Shown here piece after piece: positions 22,074 to 31,339 of a stretch of DNA of 64,000 bases. Source of the stretch: Weizmannia acidilactici (lineage in GTDB: Bacteria; Bacillota; Bacilli; Bacillales; Bacillaceae_C); the NCBI RefSeq assembly GCF_008974185.1, contig NZ_BKZP01000001.1, forward strand, positions 1 through 64,000, read 5' to 3'. The translations under genes and the position numbers were made by a program. Positions within the stretch are counted from its first letter, which is position 1. Each line of letters starts with the position of its first letter. A model generated the notes under the pieces. It did no database searches and had not been told where the DNA came from. It worked only from the letters and a program-made list of their open reading frames with translations.

Positions 22074-22696
22074 TGGAAAATTATATCGCCGGACAATTAC
22101 TGGATATTGAAGCCGTTTTTTTAAAACCGAACGAGCCTTTTACATGGTCATCGGGCATCAAGTCGCCGGTTTACTGCGACAACCGTATTACTTTGTCGTA
22201 CCCGAATTTGCGGAAAGAAATTGCGATCGGGCTGAAAAAGCTGATTGAAGCGCATTTTCCGGAAGCAGAAGTCATCGCCGGAACCGCAACAGCCGGCATC
22301 GCACACGCCGCGTTTGTAAGCGATCTGATGAACCTGCCGATGGTTTACGTGCGTTCGAGCGCGAAAAAGCATGGGAAAGGCAATCAAATCGAAGGACGGG
22401 TCGCACCCGGCCAGAAAGTTGTCGTTGTGGAAGATTTAATATCAACCGGCGGAAGTGTGCTTACAGTTGTCCGTGCTTTGCGTGATGCCGGCTGCGAAGT
22501 GCTTGGCGTTGTCACGATCTTTACATACGAACTGCCGGCCGGGGCGGAGAATTTTACACGGGAAGGCATTACGGCTTATTCCTTATCGAATTATACCACG
22601 CTGCTTGAGGTAGGCGTGGAAAAAGGCCTGATCCGGGAAGAAGACTTGGCAACGCTGCAGGAATGGAGGCAGGATTCGGAGAATTGGGGGAAATGA
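22073..22696 (+). CDS. pyrE: Orotate phosphoribosyltransferase
   Basis: 207 aa; makes OMP from orotate and PRPP. The PRPP-binding motif [13 protein letters not shown] is near residue 120 and the catalytic loop [13 protein letters not shown] near 90. The ATG at 22073 shares a base with the pyrF stop and has GGGGGAAAG before it. It is the last gene of the pyr operon. Confidence 0.97.
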
Positions 22697-22707
22697 CTTG
22701 TGAACTG

Positions 22708-22730
22708 GAGGGCTGGTTGAGGCCCTTTTT
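22708..22730 (+). terminator. Probable pyr operon terminator
   Basis: AGGGC (22709-22713) pairs with GCCCT (22722-22726) and five Ts follow. The stem is short but the placement, 10 bp after pyrE, is right. Confidence 0.55.
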
Positions 22731-23068
22731 ATGTTTAAAGACACAGTACAGAAAAAATTAGGGGAAACTGTCATTTACAAAAGTGGAAAAAGACAAAAGT
22801 CTGTCAAACCCGAAAAGAATTATCTTTTACAGGCAGCTAAAAGGACAAAAGGGATCCGCCCCGTTCAGCAATTGTCTAATTGAGGCAGCCAAAAAGATAA
22901 ATATTGTCTTTTTCAGAGACACAAACAAGACTAAAGGAAGAAAAACAAAGAAACTGCATAATCAAAAGAATAAAGCAAATATATCATTGAACAAACAAAA
23001 ACGCCGCCCTTTACGAAATGTGTTAACTAAAACTTACAGTGTTCTTTAAAAAAATACAGCCAGCAAAA
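22731..23068. other. AT-rich spacer after the pyr operon
   Basis: I find no supportable gene. An 88-codon plus-strand frame (22783-23049) encodes a Lys/Asn-rich, low-complexity peptide without a ribosome site, so it is more likely degenerate sequence. Base composition is clearly more AT-rich than the pyr operon, marking the start of the accessory block. Confidence 0.5.
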
Positions 23069-23970
23069 TTATTTGTAGTAGGACCACCTACCGCTACATG
23101 CTTTATTAAAATTTTTCTCCAGTATTCTATTTAACCTCTTCTTCGAATCCACGATTTTACACCAATCATAGATTCCCTTCGTTGTAATTTTTCGATCAGG
23201 AAACAGCATTTGAAATTCCCTGATACTCCATATGAACGCCGCTTCAACGGTTTCGCGGTGCCCGCAGTTTTCACAAACGATGCTCCTTCCCTGAACAGCA
23301 CAAGAAAACGAACCGCACGATGCGCAAATAATCCCTTTCCGTAACTGCTCATATTCATACCGGGGCAGCTGCATAAAAGGCGATTCTTCAATATGAAGCG
23401 ACAGAAGTTTTTCCGCCAGTCTCTTATGTTTGCCGTTCAGCTTTGCAGGCAATGAATTCAAATGTTTAAAATACCGGTTGATTTGAGTCGGGAAAATAAG
23501 TGGCGTATTCAGAGGGGCATGATAAAGAGTGAATTCGGGGTGAATAAAAATAACGGAAGCAGCGACAGGCATGTCAAATCCGAGCGAATGGAGCAGCTGC
23601 CGGAAAAGCGATTCGCAACGCCTCAATTGAATAAGCGGGTTGCTGATCTCGGACTTATTTCATAAATTCTTTCCCCTTCGTAGTAAAAATCGCCTTCATA
23701 ATTTTTCACTTCAAACACGTAAATGGTTTCCCCGGTAATCACAAGCGTATCTATCTGGAATGTCGTATTGTTCAAGTAGAGACGCAAATCATTCAATACT
23801 AAGCAATCGCATTCAAGTTTCTCTGTCAGCAAGTCCAAGTGACGCTCCCCTTCGTATCCTTTTTCGAGATTCCAATAGTACTGCTTGTCTTTTTCAGTGA
23901 GATCCATTCGTCTGTTTAACGATTTAAAAATAAACAGCTCAAGAGATTTTGTACGATCTTTATAAAGCAT
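23069..23970 (-). pseudogene. NERD-domain (nuclease-related) protein, frameshifted
   Basis: Two adjacent minus-strand frames are pieces of one protein. The first (23970 to ~23655, ATG after GGGAGGAAG) has the NERD signature QIDTLVITGETIYVFEVKNYEGDF. It runs off frame at ~23645-23656. In the neighbouring frame the sequence resumes as SEISNPLIQLRRCESLFRQLL and continues to 23069. The C-terminal part holds a four-Cys zinc ribbon (CASCG...CENCG). One lost base would explain the break. NERD proteins are widespread, poorly characterised predicted nucleases. A sequencing error cannot be excluded. Confidence 0.8.
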
Positions 23971-24086
23971 GGTTCACTTCCTCCCTGATTAAAAAAATTC
24001 AGACTACAAGTTGATTATATATCAAATAGAAAAATTAGGCACCCATTTTTAGTATAATAAAAATATCAATCTATTTAGGTGATGTT

Positions 24087-25214
24087 ATGAACAAATTTCG
24101 CATCGAGTATACCACAGGGTCTGTGCCATTCTGTTCGGGTTTGGCGGTGGTGGGGTTTCTCCTCCAGCAAACGAACCTTGCTTCAAGGCTTGACAATGCC
24201 ATATCGGAAAATATTAAACGAAACCTTGGATATTCGAACGGGGATGTGGCCAAGTCTTATATCGGGCTGCTTTGCCTTGGAAAGAAGGATTTTGGCGCAA
24301 TTGAAGCTTTCCGCAATGACACGTTTTTCCGCTCTTCTTTCAATCTCGAAAGGGTGCCTTCCAGCGCGGTTTTGGAGCACCGGTTGGACGAGGCTGCCTT
24401 ATCGGATGAATGGAACGGCATTTTAATGGAAGAGTCTCTGGAACTGATTCACCAAACCAATGCGCCGGTCAGCCCGGTGTTCATAAAAGATCAAGCGTAT
24501 GTATCAGTTGAGATTGAAGGTCCATTTGCTTTCATCGGTCAGGAAGGGTACTGCATCCAATTTGAAACGGCTACGGAACTGCAATTCATTCAAAAAACCG
24601 TCCAGTCTGCGCAAAAATTGGCAGCCGGCCCTTTTCTTTGGCGGCTTGATACCGGGGAGGACAGCACTGAAATTGTATCGGTATTGCTTGAACATGAAAT
24701 GGATTTTATTTTGAGACAAACTCCGCAAAATACGGATGCATGGATTGAAAACGCCCTGAAACACGGCATGTGCTGCATTGAACGCGAAGGGGAGAATGTA
24801 TATTTTGGATTTGTGCCTGAAAACGTTACTGTAAACGGTCAGGGAAGAACCGTCCGTAAAGTTTTTAAAATGATTGAAAGGACCATTGATCAAAACGGGC
24901 AAATCTTTTTGATGCCGCAATATGAGATGGAATTGTACTGGACAACGCTGGGTATCCCGGCAGCAGCCGTTTTGCAGCTTTACAACGAACATCAGAAAGT
25001 TTGTAATCAAATCAATCGTGAATTCAAGTCTGATCTTCATTTTAAACAGTTGCCATCCAAACATGACAAAACAAACGAACTCGTCCTGCATTTTGGCATG
25101 TTCGCCTATAACCTGCTTCGCGTCATCGGCCAGGGGAACAAGCGAATGAAACGGATCCGGGATGTGATACGGGAATTGCCGAAACGATCGATCCTGGAAG
25201 AGAATGAGAACTGA
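24087..25214 (+). CDS. IS1380-type transposase-derived ORF lacking the first catalytic segment
   Basis: 375 aa, intact frame, start ATG with GGTGATG before it and TATAAT at 24053-24058. Order and wording resemble IS1380-family transposases as I remember them: an N-terminal SGLAVVGFLLQQ...LASRLD, NGDVAKSYIGLLCLGKKDFGAIEAFR, PSSAVLEHRLDEA, then GQEGYC, LDTGEDS (second catalytic Asp) and a C-terminal LVLHFGMFAYNLLR. The stretch that should carry the first catalytic Asp is reduced to VSVEIEGPFAFIGQEG, roughly 30-40 residues short, so the protein should be unable to transpose. No terminal inverted repeats are evident. It may be a decayed or a repurposed transposase; family assignment is from memory. 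Confidence 0.6.
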   Translation: MNKFRIEYTTGSVPFCSGLAVVGFLLQQTNLASRLDNAISENIKRNLGYSNGDVAKSYIGLLCLGKKDFGAIEAFRNDTFFRSSFNLERVPSSAVLEHRLDEAALSDEWNGILMEESLELIHQTNAPVSPVFIKDQAYVSVEIEGPFAFIGQEGYCIQFETATELQFIQKTVQSAQKLAAGPFLWRLDTGEDSTEIVSVLLEHEMDFILRQTPQNTDAWIENALKHGMCCIEREGENVYFGFVPENVTVNGQGRTVRKVFKMIERTIDQNGQIFLMPQYEMELYWTTLGIPAAAVLQLYNEHQKVCNQINREFKSDLHFKQLPSKHDKTNELVLHFGMFAYNLLRVIGQGNKRMKRIRDVIRELPKRSILEENEN

Positions 25215-25438
25215 AAAAATTTCCTCATTCCCCATGTACCCGGGCGGTTTCCCAAGGTTCTTTCATTCCGGTTCTGACCATGAATTTATTATTAAAAATA
25301 ACTTGGCAAATCCATAAAAGCTTGCATTGGGACACCCCCAAGTATACGGCTTAGGCGCTTTTCCTTTTAAACTCCCTGGATAAAATGTTATGATGAAAAA
25401 GAAAAAAATTTTTCATAATGAGCTTTGGAGTTGAGGAA

Positions 25439-25996
25439 ATGGACAAAACGGAACTGCGGAAGTCAATGATTGCCTATTTAAAAAGCCTGGACGCACGGGA
25501 AAAACAGAACATAGAAGAGAAACTGCATGCCCGATTATTTTCATCAAATTTATGGAACCATGCCAAAACGATCGGCATTACGGTTTCCCAAGGATTTGAA
25601 TGGGACACAAAGCCCATCATCGAAACCGGCTGGGGGCAGGGAAAAACAGTTTGTGTGCCGAAATGCGTGCCGGAAGAAAAAAAGCTCCTCTTTTACCGGC
25701 TCGACCTTTTTGGGCAACTGGAGAAAAGCTTCTTTAACCTTTTGGAACCGAAAACTAATGAAACGGAGCAAGTCGACAAGCAGAAAATCGATTTGCTGGT
25801 TGTTCCCGGTCTTGTTTTTAACACAAAAGGCTACCGGATCGGTTTTGGCGGCGGGTATTACGACCGGTTTCTTGCAGATTTTCCAAATGATACGGTCTCT
25901 TTGGTTTATTCCGAACAGATAAGAGAGGACCTGCCTCTCCAATCTTATGATATTGCCGTTAAGCACATCGTTACTGAGAACGGGATTTTAAAGTAA
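25439..25996 (+). CDS. yqgN: 5-formyltetrahydrofolate cyclo-ligase
   Basis: 185 aa; converts 5-formyl-THF to 5,10-methenyl-THF with ATP. The start is the ATG at 25439, preceded by GGAGTTGAGG; an in-frame ATG at 25418 has no ribosome site. Family signatures are the N-terminal KTELRKSM, VCVPKC near residue 75 and the ATP/folate site RIGFGGGYYDRFL near 140. In B. subtilis yqgN lies elsewhere, so its location here is a difference. Confidence 0.92.
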   Translation: MDKTELRKSMIAYLKSLDAREKQNIEEKLHARLFSSNLWNHAKTIGITVSQGFEWDTKPIIETGWGQGKTVCVPKCVPEEKKLLFYRLDLFGQLEKSFFNLLEPKTNETEQVDKQKIDLLVVPGLVFNTKGYRIGFGGGYYDRFLADFPNDTVSLVYSEQIREDLPLQSYDIAVKHIVTENGILK

Positions 25997-26009
25997 AAGG
26001 GGAGAGTAC

Positions 26010-27350
26010 ATGAGCAACAGAACTTCCGTTATGATCAGTATCGTCTTGGCGATGCTGGTGTCATCGATTGATTCGACCATTATGAACACGACGATGCCCG
26101 TGATCGCAAAAGAGCTCGGCCGGTTTGACCTGTATGCATGGGCATTTGCATCCTATATGATTACAAGTACCATTCTTTCTCCGATCGCGGGAAGATTGTC
26201 CGATTTATTCGGCCGAAAGAAAGTGTTTGGATTCGGCATTCTTTTGTTTTTAGTCGGATCGCTTATGTGCGGGCTTGCAACAGAGATGATCGAATTAATT
26301 GTGTTCCGCGCGATTCAAGGAATTGGGGCAGGGTTCATGGTGCCGTTTCCGGCGATTATTGCTGGAGACTTGTTTTCCGTTGAAAACCGGGGGAAAATCC
26401 AGGCCCTGTTTACGGGCATGTGGGGCTTGTCCGCCGTTCTTGCCCCGCTGTTGGGGTCTTTCTTCGTTACATATTTTACTTGGAGATGGATCTTCTTTGT
26501 AAATTTGCCGGTCTGCCTCATTTCGTTTCTCACGCTGTTGCCGTACCAAGAACATTACGAGCCGAAAAAGGCGAGTGTCGATTATATTGGTGCGGTTTTA
26601 TTTGCCGTGTCGATCACGTTATTGCTTTTAGACACGGTTGTCCACCGGAACCAAATTTTATATGCAGTAATTGGCGTTGTTTTTCTTATTGTTTTTTACT
26701 TTTATGAAAAACGGCAAGGTTCACCGATTGTTCCGCTTTCGATGTTCAAAAACAAAACGATCGCACGGATCAATGTGAATAGCTTTATTGGAACGGTGGC
26801 GTTGTTTGGCGCTTCCAGTTATATTCCGCTGTTTCTGCAAAAAGTGACAGGTCTTTCGCTGTTAATGAGCGGGGTTGCCTTGCTTGGATCGTCCATCGGC
26901 TGGATGGCTGCCGCTGTCCCTGCCGGAAAATGGATTTTAAAATACGGTTACCGGATATTGTTTATGATTGGAAATTTGCTTTTGTTGATTTCAGGGTTAT
27001 TATGGATCTTCTTAAATCCAAGCCATGGTTTCTACTATGTCTTTCTTGTGATGATTGTGCACGGCGCAGCTTTTGGATTGATTTCAACGGTAGGGATTAT
27101 TGGTTCACAGCAGATGGTAAGCGGGCACGAAAAAGGAATTTCAACATCGTTCTTTATGTTTACCCGTAATATGGGTACTGCGATCGGGGTGACGGTCATG
27201 GGCGCCTTTTTAACAAGCGGTGCAACGTATATGCAGGGCATACACCACTTGTTCTTGTTTGGCTTCTGCGGCAGTATTTTGGCACTCTTGACATCTTTCT
27301 TTATCCAAAATGATCGTGCGGAGAGGGAAGTAAACGCTGCAGATAGTTAA
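26010..27350 (+). CDS. MFS drug-export permease, DHA2 (EmrB/QacA-type)
   Basis: 446 aa integral membrane protein with an AAAGGGGAGAG site, 13 bp after yqgN. The first segment contains SSIDSTIMNTTMPVIAKELG, typical of the DHA2 proton antiporters. The MFS motif A GRLSDLFGRKKV lies near residue 65, and a motif C-like stretch (MWGLSAVLAPLLGSF) near 145. Around twelve to fourteen membrane segments are visible. The substrate cannot be read from sequence. No TetR- or MarR-type regulator is adjacent. Confidence 0.88.
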   Translation: MSNRTSVMISIVLAMLVSSIDSTIMNTTMPVIAKELGRFDLYAWAFASYMITSTILSPIAGRLSDLFGRKKVFGFGILLFLVGSLMCGLATEMIELIVFRAIQGIGAGFMVPFPAIIAGDLFSVENRGKIQALFTGMWGLSAVLAPLLGSFFVTYFTWRWIFFVNLPVCLISFLTLLPYQEHYEPKKASVDYIGAVLFAVSITLLLLDTVVHRNQILYAVIGVVFLIVFYFYEKRQGSPIVPLSMFKNKTIARINVNSFIGTVALFGASSYIPLFLQKVTGLSLLMSGVALLGSSIGWMAAAVPAGKWILKYGYRILFMIGNLLLLISGLLWIFLNPSHGFYYVFLVMIVHGAAFGLISTVGIIGSQQMVSGHEKGISTSFFMFTRNMGTAIGVTVMGAFLTSGATYMQGIHHLFLFGFCGSILALLTSFFIQNDRAEREVNAADS

Positions 27351-27631
27351 AAAAGCTTTTTCATCTCTTTTCTCTGATAAGCTTGATTCCTTTTTCAACT
27401 GCATTTTCTTATCTTGTTTCTGGGGGGTTCAAACACACCGACCTTTTTAACAGCGTAGGAAAGGATAAATCCGGCTATTCGGTTGATTGTCAAACTGGAC
27501 AACAATTAATTTTTCTTTTGATGCCAAAATGATCCGGTAAATTCTATTCTTTTCAAATATAATCAAGTTAATAAGAAAAGTTGCCGCAAAAACTTCTTGG
27601 TGCAGAAAGAGGTAAAAATGGAGGGGCATGG

Positions 27632-28762
27632 ATGAAAGAAATAAGGTTTAGCTTATTGGTAAAATACATATTGCTGGCGGTTATCGCCGTGCTTTGCGTC
27701 AAATATTTTGGAACGATCCTTAAAGCGATCGGCAATATTTGGCACGTTGCATTTCCGTTGGTGCTGGGGGCGGTGATCGCTTACGTCCTGAATATTTTAA
27801 TGAAAAAAATCGAGCACATTTATTTTCCAAATTCGGGCAACAAAATGATCCGGAAAACACGGAGAACGGCTGGTATTTTGTTATCCTTTCTGGTGATCTT
27901 TGGGATCGTTTCGATATTAATCCTGATTATTGTTCCGCAATTGGTACAAGCTATTACAGTAGTTATCAATGCCATTCCTGAATTCTACTCCAAAACCGTG
28001 GCATATTTCCAGGCGAACAGTGGCCAATATTCCAGTATCGGAAAATTAATATCAAGCCTGCAGGTGGATCTTGATTCGGTCACGAAAAAATTGACATCTT
28101 CTTTATCGAAAATGCTGACCGGGATCCTGAATTCAACCTTTTCCATTGCCGGGGCATTTACAAGCGGTGTGATGAATCTCATCATTGCGATCATTTTTGC
28201 CGTCTATATTTTAGCCAGCAAGGAAAAATTGTCTGCGCAGGCCGATAAAGTGATCCGGGCATTCTTGAAAAAGAAAACGTCGGAAAGAATATATTATGTT
28301 TTAAGGGTTGCAAATGATACTTTTTCCAGTTTTATCGTTGGGCAGTGTGTCGAAGCGGTCATTTTAGGCTGTTTATGTACGGCCGGCATGTTTCTTCTCC
28401 ATTTTCCGTACGCTGCCATGGTCGGGGCTTTCATCAGCGCAACGGCGTTAATTCCGGTCGTCGGCGCTTATTTGGGGGCGGCTTTCGGCGCGTTTATGAT
28501 CCTGACAGTGAATCCGATGCAAGCCCTGTTTTTCTTGATTTTTATTGTTGTACTCCAGCAAGTGGAAGGGAATATTATTTACCCGAGAGTGGTCGGGTCA
28601 TCGATCGGCCTACCTGGTCTTTGGGTGTTGGCTGCGGTGATTATCGGGGGAGGTCTTGGCGGCGTTGTTGGTATGCTTTTGGGCGTTCCGGTGGCTGCGA
28701 CCCTTTATAAATTGGCTGGCGATCAAGTGCATAAACGTTTACATTCTCCGCAAATAGATTGA
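27632..28762 (+). CDS. AI-2E (PerM/YdbI) family membrane protein
   Basis: 376 aa from the ATG at 27632, which has GGAGGGG just upstream; the frame is open back to 27581 but without a ribosome site. There are about eight membrane segments with a large loop (~80-200) and the family C-terminal pattern ALIPVVGAYLGAAFGAF, then QQVEGNIIYPRVVGSSIGLP. The family name comes from E. coli TqsA, but many members transport ions (for example Na+/H+ exchange) rather than autoinducer 2, so no substrate is assigned. Confidence 0.88.
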   Translation: MKEIRFSLLVKYILLAVIAVLCVKYFGTILKAIGNIWHVAFPLVLGAVIAYVLNILMKKIEHIYFPNSGNKMIRKTRRTAGILLSFLVIFGIVSILILIIVPQLVQAITVVINAIPEFYSKTVAYFQANSGQYSSIGKLISSLQVDLDSVTKKLTSSLSKMLTGILNSTFSIAGAFTSGVMNLIIAIIFAVYILASKEKLSAQADKVIRAFLKKKTSERIYYVLRVANDTFSSFIVGQCVEAVILGCLCTAGMFLLHFPYAAMVGAFISATALIPVVGAYLGAAFGAFMILTVNPMQALFFLIFIVVLQQVEGNIIYPRVVGSSIGLPGLWVLAAVIIGGGLGGVVGMLLGVPVAATLYKLAGDQVHKRLHSPQID

Positions 28763-28780
28763 TAGAAAAAAGGTGCCATG

Positions 28781-29291
28781 ATGTATAAACTGGTCAAACC
28801 GGTATTGAAAATGAAAGAAGAATACAAGAAATATTTACAGGAATGGGAAAATCGCGGGGAAAGGATTGTCCCATCCAAATCAAAATTAGGCGGCCGTTCC
28901 TGTGAAGATTTTATCCGGAATTTGCGCTCTCAGGAAACGGATGCCATGTATAGGTGGAGATTTGTGCTGGCGACATTGTATGTTTTGGCAGATGAAAACA
29001 ATAAAATTTACGACGCTAGAGATCAGGCATGATTTGAATGATGCTTTGCTTGAGAGCGGCGGCCACGTCGGCTACGGCATCCGGCCTTCCGAACGTCGAA
29101 AAGGCTTAGCTTCGAAAATGCTTGAAATGCCACTTGAAAAAGCAAAAGAACTCGGGCTTGAACGCGTGCTGCTCACCTGCGATAAAAAGAATACTGGATC
29201 CGCCAAAACGATCGTAAAAAATGGCGGCATTCTTGAAAATGAAATGGACCATGGAGATAGGGTTACACAAAGATACTGGATGACGTTGTAA
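28781..29291 (+). pseudogene. GNAT acetyltransferase, frameshifted
   Basis: The first frame (ATG at 28778/28781 with AAAAAGGTG) gives the N-terminal part through VLADENNKIY and stops at 29032. The sequence continues in another frame as LEIRHDLNDALLESGGHVGYGIRPSERRKGLASKML, the acetyl-CoA-binding core of GNAT enzymes, to 29291. A single-base indel at ~29011-29014 explains the break. The product is truncated unless the shift is an assembly error. Confidence 0.85.
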
Positions 29292-29313
29292 ACGAGGAAA
29301 TGAGAGGAGAAAC

Positions 29314-29504
29314 GTGGAAAAGGAAAAAACAAAACCGGGTTTCTCGTGTTAAATCTGGAGTTGTTTGTTTTCATTGCCGTTATTGCCGCATATCTGTATT
29401 TATGGAAAAAGTCCCAAAATCCGCTTTTTACAGTATGCGGAATCGTCAGCGTAATTGGCATGGTGTTTAATATTATCTTGATTGCCCGGAAAACGAAGAA
29501 ATAG
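29314..29504 (+). pseudogene. Possible frameshifted small membrane protein
   Basis: A GTG at 29314 with GAGAGGAG before it opens EKEKTKPGF and stops after 12 codons. The adjacent frame carries on with LVLNLELFVFIAVIAAYLYL and a second hydrophobic segment ending ...LIARKTKK at 29504. Together they read as a ~63-aa two-helix membrane protein with one frameshift near 29340. No family is recognised; the reconstruction is tentative. Confidence 0.35.
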
Positions 29505-29610
29505 GCCTGTCTATCAAAGAAAGAATCTTTTCTGCAGTGATTTTGGGGTAGACATCAACGGCGGAAAGGTGATGAATGTCTACCCATACCGGCTGGTAAG
29601 TCCTCTTTTT

Positions 29611-30108
29611 TCATATTCCTATGACATTAGGGAAGAAGATCAGAAAAATATTCGAGTGTTGGAACCAATTGATGAGCTTTAAACATTTTTCCAAATCGGA
29701 TTTTGAAACCCATTTTGCATCAATCACTTCTTTTTTTTGGAGTGTAAGGTTATCAAATTGAACGTTTATCCGAATGAGCCAAACTTCGTAAAAATCATAA
29801 AACTGGTCCCGTCCGCGCTTTTTATGCATTCCATTTTATTTTTTGGCAACTCAATCCCAATTTCTTCTTTTACTTCCCAGAGGACGCCCTGAAGGCTCGT
29901 TTCTCCAGCTAAAACAGACCTGCCCGTACATCCCAAAGATTTGGAGGGGGCTTGCCGGGATGCCGTTTTGTGGTAAGATATTTCCCTTCATCATTTAAAT
30001 CCATACATGTACAACCAGATGATAATCCCCTTCAGCCAGTAGAATGTCGCGGATATGTTTTCTGTTTGTGAAATTCCTATTGATATCATAGATATCCCAG
30101 GGCTCCAT
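29611..30108 (-). pseudogene. NUDIX hydrolase, multiply frameshifted
   Basis: Read on the minus strand from ATG 30108: EPWDIYDINRNFTNRKHIRD... then a stop after VVHVWI. The next frame gives LNDEGKYLTTKRHPGKPPPNLWD. A third gives SVLAGETSLQGVLWEVKEEIG, a Nudix box in which the usual Arg before Glu is Trp. The C-terminal piece (VWLIRINVQFDNLTLQKKEVIDAKWVSK) is at 29829-29680. At least three disruptions mark it as dead; the last ~20 codons look unrelated to the family. Confidence 0.8.
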
Positions 30109-30119
30109 GGAAAACTTCC

Positions 30120-30890
30120 TTATTGTGGTTTGGAAGCTTTAAAAATAATCGTCGGCGGGACGAGCGCAGCTTTTTGAGAGACATACCATTCATTTGGATT
30201 GCTGTTCGTATCGGTTTCGCCGAAAAATTCTTCTACCATGTTCTCAATGATAAAACCGTGGCGGATCAGTTCATTAACAAAGGTACTGATTTTCCTTTGA
30301 TGCATCACAATCGGGACGCCATGCCACGATTCTTTTTGAAGCGGCTCCTCATCATGATAAGATTCTTTCATGATGAACTGTTTTCCATTGTATGCAATTC
30401 TGCTGTAAAAAGGATGCTCCCAGCTGAAGATGAACGTTCCGACGGGTTTTAAGTATCCGAAAATGTTCGCCAAGGTTTTTGGAAGGTCTGTTGTCCAGCC
30501 CAACGCAAAAATTGAAAAGACAATGTCAAATATTGGGCAGGTAAACTCGGATTTTCTTCCATGAGGCTGATGAACAAATGGACCGAATTTCCTGCATTTG
30601 CTAAAACGGTTTTCGCTGTACAGATCTGTGTGTCAGAAAAGTCAAGCCCCCATCATTCGCCTACTCCTTGTTCAATGCAGATATTTCAGCGAATGGTCGC
30701 TGCCGCACCCGATTTCTAAAATTTTCTTTCCCCGGACATCCCCGAACAATTTGAGTTCCTTTTCTGCCGGGGTAAAGGGGCCGTATCCGGGCAGTGCGGT
30801 TGCGGCAAAAAAATCCCCGGCCACCCGGTCCCACCCTTTCTTATTTATTTTTAACGCATCCATCCACTGTTCCAGTGGTATAACTTCCTT
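30120..30890 (-). pseudogene. Class I SAM-dependent methyltransferase, broken
   Basis: The N-terminal part (MDALKINKKGWDRVAGDFF, then SAM-binding motif I KILEIGCGSDHS) is readable to ~30672. The middle contains an in-frame stop where GELWGLDFSD would be expected and at least one frameshift near 30510-30530. The C-terminal part (GWTTDLPKTLANIFGYLKP...) runs to 30120. A GGAAAGGAAG lies upstream, but the start codon itself is unclear. The substrate is unknown. Confidence 0.85.
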
Positions 30891-31125
30891 TCCTATTAAA
30901 CTGTTTCTCTCACAAAAATTATAACAATATGAAATATTTTTTAAAAAGGAAGTTGAAAATTTCCGGAAAAGGGGTATATATGTTTTTACCTGAAAATCAA
31001 ATAGAAGGAGGTTTTTTGATTGGATCGTTCCGTCATTAGTCAGCAAACATGAAAAGAACAGTCAAGTACAAATTATAAAAGTGTTAAAATGTCGACTGCT
31101 ATAAAAAATACAATGACTAGTGGTG

Positions 31126-31210
31126 AGAGGCGGGCATGATAGCCTCGTTTGGTGAAGCCAGCCCCAGAGACTACTGGTTTCCTGGCTTGGGAATCATGCC
31201 CGCAGAGGCT
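31126..31210 (+). ncRNA. Candidate structured RNA with H-type pseudoknot
   Basis: GCGGGCATGAT (31130-31140) and ATCATGCCCGC (31193-31203) form a perfect 11-bp stem. Inside it AAGCCAG (31155-31161) and CTGGCTT (31182-31188) form a perfect 7-bp stem. AGCCTC (31141-31146), next to the first arm, is complementary to GAGGCT (31205-31210) just outside the second arm, the topology of an H-type pseudoknot. AGCCTC could instead pair with GAGGC at 31127-31131. Strand is a guess. No known family is recognised; a mobile-element RNA or a chance DNA palindrome are alternatives. Confidence 0.35.
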
Positions 31211-31339
31211 CCATGTCAAGTTGCCTTTATACATTTCGACTCTGCAAGACTATGTATTTTCGTGCTATTTTAAGAACGGTACACCCAGTAGCGAAGTCAA
31301 ATATCTCTGTCCAAATCATGCTCTGAAACGCCCCCATTT

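Noticed and set aside
22783-23049. 88-codon Lys/Asn-rich frame after pyrE
   Set aside because: Low-complexity, AT-driven, no Shine-Dalgarno sequence, no recognisable domain.
27632-28762. Quorum-sensing role for the AI-2E family protein
   Set aside because: The family name reflects one E. coli member; no luxS or lsr-type genes are nearby to support autoinducer export.
31130-31210. CRISPR-like or IS605/IscB omega-RNA interpretation of the palindromic region
   Set aside because: No repeated spacers and no TnpB, IscB or Cas-like gene anywhere near; kept only as an unclassified RNA candidate.
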